DNA of 11,622 nt from FEN-727 sp036508635. GTDB lineage: Bacteria > Actinomycetota > Geothermincolia > Fen-727 > Anoxymicrobiaceae. The notes below the pieces were generated by a model, which saw nothing but the letters and a program-made list of their open reading frames with translations, was not told the DNA's origin and made no database searches. Made by a program: the position numbers and the translations under genes. This document shows, in pieces, positions 7,901-11,622 of this stretch. The DNA lies in the NCBI GenBank assembly GCA_036508635.1, contig DATCGY010000247.1:1-11622 (forward strand). The letters run 5' to 3'. How positions within the stretch are numbered: the first letter of the stretch is position 1; the number at the start of each line of letters is the position of its first letter.

Positions 7901-8004
7901 TAGGCCTCTCCATCGTCGAACGTATCATCCACGCCTACGACGGCGACATCCAAGCCCACAACAACAACGGCGCCTGTTTTGAATTCACCCTCCGCGACGC
8001 TTAA
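4927..8004 (+). CDS. Multisensor histidine kinase, REC-PAS-GAF-PAS-PAS-PAS-HisKA-HATPase
   Basis: This 1025-residue soluble kinase starts with a receiver domain (about 7-122: acidic pair Glu13/Asp14, phospho-acceptor Asp58, Thr86, Lys108). Sensor modules follow: PAS (about 138-255, ending RDVTDRKR), GAF (about 265-415), PAS (about 422-540, ending TDVTEQKK), PAS (about 550-670, ending IDMTEQTR) and PAS (about 678-797, ending RDVTERKR). The transmitter has His817 in TVSHDLKGP, Asn933 in the N-box, DNGPG (964-968) and GTGIGLS. No membrane segment is visible. The ATG at 4927 is chosen because GAAGG lies five bases upstream; in-frame TTG 4915 and GTG 4921 would add four or two residues. PAS 2 and PAS 3 look like an internal duplication. 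It is divergent from the corrinoid operon, and its transmitter resembles that operon's kinase. An N-terminal receiver makes it a candidate intermediate in a phosphorelay. Ligands cannot be told. Confidence 0.92.
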   Translation: MEPEPQPRILVVEDEKTVSLIVRRLLESKLACDVKIADCCDAARRELASSNFELITLDYQLPDGNGLELLEEINSSKDSPPVIMVTGHGDEATAVEAFKLGASGYVVKDKRMGTLLVEEAEKALELRRALRTLTEREQRLRMLTDNMVDVVTQVDAEGHIVYVSPSVERVSGFTQEEAMGMHAELVAHPDDSPEVDRIRSEAIARGDSLVKLESRNMHKTRGWIWMESVGRLLYDENGDFTGAIYSSRDVTDRKRSEGLVEAQRDLAIALSGISDTRDILQLAVERVLEVTGLDCGGIYILNQHTGDLKLEHNFGTSEEFTSNVGPFNSSSRIFEVIRTGEPIYLPNFEREPLNPIVQKEGLRFIAALPLRYEGDVVGCLNVGSYSLDDLPDYLRKFLVGLAGLVGQAVGRSSLQAAIRESDERYRQLYENISEAVFAYDDDAVLTGMNRKAAEMLGYTEEELLGRRIRDLGIIHPEDLKKTIAARHRLFETGEPQTINLRYILKSGEVIEVYAVTSAVLTDDGEVVGAQVVSTDVTEQKKAREAVRDIEERYRLLFEGMAQGVYTYDRDGILTDVNPAMVELLGYSREETLGKRILELNALHPDDVPMASVFLEKLLSGKSEVERNRYRFITKSGEIKDLDVTSCARKDIDGNVISVSVVAIDMTEQTRAIAALRESEELWRTLIETSPDPIVMTDMEGRIIALSEKAKELRTSTDGDVEERLAFEFIDGDDLHVAEEAFKTLGNGGSVGTVEYNIKNPDGSIMIVESNMSCILDSTGKPRATISVIRDVTERKRIEEELRRMNEELESYAQTVSHDLKGPLSALIAATDLLEQSLKVGDSHQALEELARLIKSDAMLTYGRVEDLLTLAKAGQSPVDPVDVDVGSLMDDVLTELADLIDEKGATVDVAPDLGHIRANRLQLTQVLSNLVSNALLHGSAPAPRIEVSYLGQTAPDEHKYTVCDNGPGLAPGTEESIFEPFVKGMSASGTGIGLSIVERIIHAYDGDIQAHNNNGACFEFTLRDA

Positions 8005-8017
8005 AAATAATGGGAAA

Positions 8018-8089
8018 GGGGGTCAGGTCTGTTTTTCAATCCACATCCTGTTTGATAAATATCCCGCTTGAAAAAACAGACCTGATCCC
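8018..8089. repeat. REP/MITE-like inverted repeat, copy 1
   Basis: The left arm (8018-8039) contains GGGGTCAGGTCTGTTTTT followed by CAA. The right arm (8068-8089) is its reverse complement (TTGAAAAAACAGACCTGATC...) with one mismatch and one T-run length difference; about 28 bp separate them. It starts 14 bp after the multisensor kinase stop and lies between that gene and the convergent aquaporin remnant. The same arm recurs at 9075-9159. Arms of this type resemble REP-like elements mobilised in trans by Y1 (RAYT) transposases, a resemblance from memory; no such gene is in the window. It may also form a transcript-end hairpin. Confidence 0.75.
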
Positions 8090-8122
8090 GAAGTTTGCTC
8101 GGTCTACCAGAAGCAGAACTGG

Positions 8123-8389
8123 TCAATCAGCAATTTCGTCTGGAGTTGCCTTACCGTCAATCAGGAGATAGGTGGCCGCTCCCAACAGGCCAACCACGAT
8201 GGGGGCGACCCAGAAGAGCCACAGCTGGGAAAGCGCCCAACCGCCAACGTACACTGCTACGCCGGTGCTTCTGGCAGGATTGACGGATGTGTTCGTGACA
8301 GGAATGCTTACCAGGTGAATAAGGGTTAGACTCAGGCCTATGGCCACTCCGGCAAAGCCCTTTGGTGCACGCTTGTCGGTCTTGCTCAT
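8123..8389 (-). pseudogene. aqpZ: Aquaporin Z remnant, C-terminal third only
   Basis: The 88 residues match the C-terminal part of AqpZ-type water channels: the segment GLSLTLIHLVSIPVTNTSVNPARS carries the second NPA box and the selectivity-filter arginine, followed by the final helix (LWLFWVAPIVVGLLG). Full AqpZ is about 230 residues, so roughly 145 N-terminal residues, including the first NPA box and four to five helices, are missing. The upstream frame gives no aquaporin-like sequence. GGGAG lies seven bases before the ATG, so a short peptide could be made, but it could not form a channel alone. It sits between inverted repeat copy 1 and a repeat-like half-site near 8467, which suggests loss by rearrangement or partial import. 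Homology is firm; the mechanism is inferred. Confidence 0.85.
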
Positions 8390-8466
8390 TAAGTTCTCCC
8401 ATTGTCGTGCCGTAAAACGCCAGACCGCTGCTGCTTCACCAGTCAGACATTCCTTTGTAATACATC

Positions 8467-8485
8467 GGAATAGGTCTGTTATTTC
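8467..8485. repeat. Possible degenerate REP-like half-site
   Basis: The bases GGAATAGGTCTGTTATTTC resemble the arm of the two inverted repeats (shared core AGGTCTGTT then TTTC). No matching second arm is evident nearby. It would bracket the aquaporin remnant opposite repeat copy 1. The match is short and could be chance. Confidence 0.25.
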
Positions 8486-8492
8486 CTAGCCG

Positions 8493-9023
8493 CTACATCG
8501 CTATCTCGCGGCCGCTGCCGAAGAACATGCGGTAAGTCCTGGCCGACGGGCACTCCGCCCTCCAGTCCTTCGCGTAGTACGCGCAGTGCCTGCAGGCGTG
8601 GAAGAACTGGGTGGTTACGGTGATGTTCGAGAACAGCATGTAGAGAGCCAGGAGCTTGCGGTTCTTGAGCAGGCCGATGGCCGGCGCGTTCGCGAAAGTG
8701 CCCAGCGTGATAACCTCAAGCGCCATTCCCACCTTGGGAATCTCGCCTTCCTGCTTCGGCCATATCCTGGAAGTCAGCTTGCCGAGGTACAGTGAATAGC
8801 AGTCTCTTCCGTAGTTCTCGCACCTCGCGCATATCAGGTAACGCGGTACGGTCCAGAAGAAGATGAACGACCCCACGAAAGCCCCCAGAGCTTTCCAGCT
8901 CCGCTCCTTGACGAGCCCGTACAGGGCCACCCCCATCTGCGCGAACACCGCCAGGAACCTGACCTTCATGATAGTCGGGTTCGGTCCCCCGTACTCAACA
9001 CATTCAGCGCACTCACATGCCAT
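8493..9023 (-). CDS. Nine-cysteine four-helix membrane protein of unknown function, copy A
   Basis: I do not recognise this 176-residue family. It has nine cysteines in three triplets: CECAEC (C3, C5, C8), CARCENYGRDC (C65, C68, C75) and CRHCAYYAKDWRAEC (C144, C147, C158). Four hydrophobic segments are likely membrane helices (about 21-38, 44-63, 98-118, 124-142). With that topology all three cysteine clusters fall on the same side, each at a membrane boundary, as expected for a metal or iron-sulfur site or a disulfide-linked surface, but this is inference. ATG 9023 is chosen over the TTG at 9029 because GGAGG lies six bases upstream. It aligns without gaps over its full length with the gene at 9174-9704 (about 75% identical by hand count), and every cysteine is shared. 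It is downstream of that copy in the same direction, separated by a REP-like repeat. Confidence 0.8.
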   Translation of the reverse strand: MACECAECVEYGGPNPTIMKVRFLAVFAQMGVALYGLVKERSWKALGAFVGSFIFFWTVPRYLICARCENYGRDCYSLYLGKLTSRIWPKQEGEIPKVGMALEVITLGTFANAPAIGLLKNRKLLALYMLFSNITVTTQFFHACRHCAYYAKDWRAECPSARTYRMFFGSGREIAM

Positions 9024-9027
9024 GTCC

Positions 9028-9041
9028 AACCTCCTAGCTCC
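9028..9041 (-). promoter_or_regulatory. Leader with Shine-Dalgarno of membrane protein copy A, duplicated in copy B
   Basis: GGAGCTAGGAGGTT on the minus strand contains the GGAGG ribosome-binding site of copy A. The same 14 bases occur at 9709-9722 ahead of copy B, with the same six-base spacing from GGAGG to ATG. The shared leader supports both start choices and shows that the duplication included the translation signal. Confidence 0.7.
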
Positions 9042-9074
9042 GCTTTCTATAAGATCTTCGAAGCCTCTTGAAAA

Positions 9075-9159
9075 CCCGGGGTCAGATCTGTTTTTTCAAG
9101 CCCCTGGAGGAATCGCGGTCAGGACAAGCCTTACTCGAAAAACAGCTCTAACCCCGGGC
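9075..9159. repeat. REP/MITE-like inverted repeat, copy 2
   Basis: The left arm (from 9075, CCCGGGGTCAGATCTG then a T-run and CAAG) pairs with the right arm (9135-9159, CTCGAAAAACAGCTCTAACC...), with about three mismatches and one T-run length difference over 25 bases; about 34 bp separate the arms. The arms share the GGGGTCAG-TCTG-TTTTT-CAA pattern of copy 1 at 8018-8089. It lies wholly within the gap between the two tandem membrane-protein genes and could affect read-through from copy B to copy A. Confidence 0.75.
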
Positions 9160-9173
9160 ATCAAACCTTTTGC

Positions 9174-9704
9174 CTAAACCGCGGTTTCGCGCTTGTCGCC
9201 GAAGATCATCCTGTGCGTCTTGGCCGACGGGCAGTCGGCCCTCCAGCCTTCCGCATAGGATGCGCAGTGCCTGCACGCATGCAGGAACTGAGTCATCAGG
9301 GTAATGTTAAGGAAAAAGCTGTACAGTACGAGCAGCTTGCGGTTCTTGAGCAACCCCAGCGCCGGCGCGTAAGCGAAGGTGCCCAGGGTAACGGCCTCGA
9401 GGGCCATCCCGATTTTACCGACCTCGCCCTCTTTCTTGGACCATATTTTCGACGTTAGCTTTCCCATGTAAAGCGAATAGCAGTCTTTGCCGTAGTTTTC
9501 GCATCTGGCGCATATCAGGTAGCGGGGGAGCGTCCAGAAGAAGATGCCCGACCCGACGAAAGCTCCAAGTGCTTTCCAGCTTCGCTCCTTTACCAGGCCG
9601 TAGAGAGCGACCGCGATCTCTCCAATGATAGCGCCCACCCTTATTTTCATGATTGTTGGATTAGGTCCACCATATTCCACACACTCTGGGCATTCACACG
9701 ACAT
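9174..9704 (-). CDS. Nine-cysteine four-helix membrane protein of unknown function, copy B
   Basis: This is the upstream member of the tandem pair, also 176 residues and unrecognised. The cysteine triplets are CECPEC, CARCENYGKDC and CRHCASYAEGWRADC at the same positions as in copy A. The most conserved blocks are ECVEYGGPNPTIMK (after the first cluster), ALYGLVKERSWKALGAFVGS (helix 1 end to helix 2) and PRYLICARCENYG. Differences concentrate in the hydrophobic helices and the C-terminus, consistent with selection on the cysteine-bearing loops. ATG 9704 is preferred over the upstream start at 9731 because GGAGG stands six bases before it and the length then equals copy A exactly. It lies 145 bp downstream of the amidohydrolase gene, same strand. 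A cytosolic or periplasmic metal site is possible; no enzyme motif is visible. Confidence 0.8.
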   Translation of the reverse strand: MSCECPECVEYGGPNPTIMKIRVGAIIGEIAVALYGLVKERSWKALGAFVGSGIFFWTLPRYLICARCENYGKDCYSLYMGKLTSKIWSKKEGEVGKIGMALEAVTLGTFAYAPALGLLKNRKLLVLYSFFLNITLMTQFLHACRHCASYAEGWRADCPSAKTHRMIFGDKRETAV

Positions 9705-9708
9705 TCCA

Positions 9709-9722
9709 AACCTCCTAGCTCC
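9709..9722 (-). promoter_or_regulatory. Leader with Shine-Dalgarno of membrane protein copy B
   Basis: This is the second occurrence of GGAGCTAGGAGGTT on the minus strand. Its GGAGG is six bases before the ATG at 9704. It fixes the start of copy B. Confidence 0.7.
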
Positions 9723-9736
9723 ACCCTCCAAGGTAC

Positions 9737-9760
9737 CGCCGCGGGCCCCTCGGCCCGGCG
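9737..9760 (-). other. GC-rich hairpin downstream of the amidohydrolase gene
   Basis: GGGCC (9743-9747) pairs with GGCCC (9752-9756) around a 4-base loop, extended by GCC/GGC after a two-base bulge. It lies between the amidohydrolase stop and the membrane-protein pair. No U-tract follows on the minus strand, so it is not a canonical terminator; it could be a 3'-end stabilising or attenuating stem. Confidence 0.3.
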
Positions 9761-9849
9761 CCAGGGAATACTGTATCTACCCTTTGCGGGGAAGCGCAAT
9801 AGGAAGGGTCATGGTTTTTCCCGAGTGGTTTGGTATGAAAGCCGTGCGG

Positions 9850-11433
9850 TCAGCGTCCGCCCCTGTCGGCGAGCCCGAACCGTGGGCCCCGGTGCAGCAG
9901 GACGCCCGAGCGGAACACCGCCTCGACCCGCTCTACCGCCCTGATGTCGTCGAACGGGTTGGCAGAGAGCAGCGCTATATCAGCGAGCTTGCCGGGCTCG
10001 ATGGAGCCGAGCTCCGACTCCATGTCGATGAGGCTCGCGGCGTTGATGGTGGCGGACCTCAGCACGTCCGCGCGCGACACGCCCAGGTACTCGAGCAGGC
10101 CCATCTCTATGGCCAGCGTCCCCGGCCACGTGAGCGGCACGCCCCCGTCGTTCCCGCAGCAGAACTTCGCGCCCGCTTCGTATAGCTTGCGGATGTTCGC
10201 CTCTCCGATGCCGGTCAGGAAAGGCTCGGGGTCGGAGATGTAAGGCAAACGCGGCTTGCCCCCCTCGGGCAGGGACGTGAGGATGTCGATTACCTTCTGG
10301 TTCGCCCTGACGACGGCGGGTTCCGCCGCCGACGGGCTCACAACGCGCTGCACGCGCTCCCGCTCGGCCGCAAGCGCTTCCATGAGCGGGTTGGCAAGCG
10401 CCGGGTGCCCCTCGCGGGCGATGCCCAGGCTCAGCCCGACTGTGATGGTGGGGGTGATATGGTGGTCCCCGTCCATGAACTTCGCGACGTCGTCGTCGGT
10501 GAGGTAGCCGTCTACGGGCATGTGCTCGAGGTCGTCGATGCCAAACGCCAACGCGCGCCTGAAGCCCTTGAGCTGCGTCTGGTGGACCGCCACTCGACGC
10601 CCGCTGTCATGGGCCTCCTCGACGATCGCACGCACGGTCGCGTCATCGAGCACGTTCAATTTCTTGTGGCCGAAAAAGAGCGACTGGTCATCGAAGAAGA
10701 GCTTGATGAACCGCGCCCCCAGCTCCTCGCAGAGCCGCACGGCCGCGCGACCTGACTCGGGGTCCGTGACGTCGTACCCGAACTGCCCCAGCTTTTCGTC
10801 GAGGAAGCGAGGCAGGTGCACCGTGAAGTCAGGGTATCCGCCAGGTGCCTTGATCCCCGACGCGCAGCCGACGACACGAGGCCCCAGCAGCTCGAGGTTA
10901 TCTATCTTGCGAGTAAGCTTGTTGAGGACCAGCGGCAGAGAGCTTGCTTCACGCACGGTCGTGACCCCGCGCACCGCGCACTCCTCGAAGTTTCGAAGCG
11001 CCTGCCGCCTTAGCGAAACGGCAAGGTCGAGCGCTATGCCGAGCCCGCCCGGCATGAGGATATGGCAGTGGCAGTTGATGAGCCCGGGTATGGCGACGAG
11101 CCCGCTGCAGTCGAAGACCGCATCGGCGGATACACTGTCGAGATCGCGCGTACCAACGATGTCGGTGATACGCCCGTCGACAAACAGTATGCCCCGGTGG
11201 TGGTTCAACTGGCCGCGCTTGACGTCGACGACGTCCACGTCCTTGAGGAGCACCGAGCGTCCCGCCCCGGGGTTCCAGGCGACCGGCTTTCTGGCAGGGG
11301 AGAGCTGTGCCTGGTAATCCTTGATGTGCGTCGCCGTCCTGACCACCGCCGCCAAAGCCTGAAGTCGGACGGCCCGCCCCAGCAACTTCCGCATCCGGCT
11401 CTTCGAGTCACCGTTGACCGAATCATCACTCAT
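9850..11433 (-). CDS. Metal-dependent amidohydrolase, imidazolonepropionase/prolidase-like
   Basis: This 527-residue protein belongs to the amidohydrolase superfamily, which hydrolyses amide or related bonds at a metal centre in a TIM barrel. Visible metal-site residues are the HxH after the first strand (His122 and His124 in PGLINCHCHILM), Lys244 in FIKLFF (position of a carboxylated lysine in binuclear members), His284 in VAVHQTQ, His304 in DLEHM and Asp429 in CGNDGG. The C-terminal LGSIEPGKLADIALLSANPF closes the small beta-sandwich domain. A basic N-terminal extension of about 60 residues precedes the usual start of the fold and shows no signal peptide. ATG 11433 has GGAGGG five bases upstream. 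It is transcribed alone or ahead of the two membrane proteins. The substrate (dipeptide, cyclic amide or other) cannot be told from the sequence. Confidence 0.88.
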   Translation of the reverse strand: MSDDSVNGDSKSRMRKLLGRAVRLQALAAVVRTATHIKDYQAQLSPARKPVAWNPGAGRSVLLKDVDVVDVKRGQLNHHRGILFVDGRITDIVGTRDLDSVSADAVFDCSGLVAIPGLINCHCHILMPGGLGIALDLAVSLRRQALRNFEECAVRGVTTVREASSLPLVLNKLTRKIDNLELLGPRVVGCASGIKAPGGYPDFTVHLPRFLDEKLGQFGYDVTDPESGRAAVRLCEELGARFIKLFFDDQSLFFGHKKLNVLDDATVRAIVEEAHDSGRRVAVHQTQLKGFRRALAFGIDDLEHMPVDGYLTDDDVAKFMDGDHHITPTITVGLSLGIAREGHPALANPLMEALAAERERVQRVVSPSAAEPAVVRANQKVIDILTSLPEGGKPRLPYISDPEPFLTGIGEANIRKLYEAGAKFCCGNDGGVPLTWPGTLAIEMGLLEYLGVSRADVLRSATINAASLIDMESELGSIEPGKLADIALLSANPFDDIRAVERVEAVFRSGVLLHRGPRFGLADRGGR

Positions 11434-11622
11434 CGCGACCCTCCCAGTTCAAGCGGCGTGGAGGTTATATGATATATCAAAAGACGAATGCATATGGATT
11501 TTCCAACTTGGCCTAGCCGTTTGAGATATTAATACGAATTCTTTATGCGCAGGTTCAGTCTGCGACACGCGTATCATGAGTTTTGAGGAAGGCTTATCAT
11601 CTAGTATCGTCCATTATGCTCT
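11434..11622. other. AT-rich intergenic end with candidate amidohydrolase promoter
   Basis: This 189-bp stretch is clearly AT-richer than the coding DNA. On the minus strand TATAAC (plus 11464-11469) is a possible -10 box about 30 bp before the amidohydrolase ATG; no good -35 matches it. All three minus-strand frames close quickly near the window edge. A plus-strand ATG at 11576 stays open to the edge for 15 codons but has no Shine-Dalgarno, so no gene is called. Confidence 0.35.

Noticed and set aside
10520..11317. Plus-strand 265-codon open frame opposite the amidohydrolase
   Set aside because: It is a Ser/Arg-rich shadow frame of a GC-rich gene whose minus-strand product has all metal-site motifs. 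Similar shadows at 6618-7265, 2036-2572 and 1747-2301 are rejected for the same reason.
11576..11622. Start of a plus-strand gene at the right edge
   Set aside because: An ATG followed by 15 open codons has no Shine-Dalgarno and is too short to judge.

Overview
The window is bacterial: Shine-Dalgarno sequences sit in front of most genes, coding is dense, GTG and TTG starts occur beside ATG, and the coding DNA is GC-rich while the intergenic ends are AT-richer. The phylum cannot be fixed from this sequence. Corrinoid-protein and MtaA/UroD-family methyltransferase genes, together with a DUF1638-like domain, point to an anaerobe or a deep-branching lineage with one-carbon/corrinoid metabolism, for example uncultured Actinomycetota, Chloroflexota or Desulfobacterota. 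That is an inference.

Left part (258-4524, all minus strand, transcribed right to left). This is a compact operon: a MtaC-like corrinoid-binding protein (3880-4524), a MtaA/UroD-family methyltransferase-like protein (2825-3883, 4-nt overlap with the previous gene), a histidine kinase whose N-terminal third looks like a DUF1638 domain (1096-2850, 26-nt overlap), and a PlsC-type acyltransferase (258-1055). The ribosome-binding site of the last gene lies in one arm of a perfect 24-bp palindrome. The pairing suggests a corrinoid/methyl-transfer module wired to a sensor kinase. This is the most interesting system in the window.

Centre (4525-8004). A roughly 400-bp divergent intergenic region with a perfect TATAAT box leads into a 1025-residue cytosolic multisensor kinase (REC-PAS-GAF-PAS-PAS-PAS-HisKA-HATPase, plus strand). 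Its transmitter region closely resembles that of the kinase in the left operon, so the two probably belong to one signalling family. No DNA-binding response regulator is present in the window.

Right part (8005-11622, mostly minus strand). This is an accessory region: two REP/MITE-like inverted repeats sharing an arm of the type GGGGTCAGGTCTGTTTTTTCAA; the 3' third of an aquaporin Z gene (a remnant); two tandem 176-residue membrane proteins, about 75% identical, with nine conserved cysteines in three clusters and no known function; and a 527-residue metal-dependent amidohydrolase of the imidazolonepropionase/prolidase-like group. The window ends in about 190 bp of AT-rich non-coding DNA. I found no rRNA, tRNA, CRISPR array or transposase gene.
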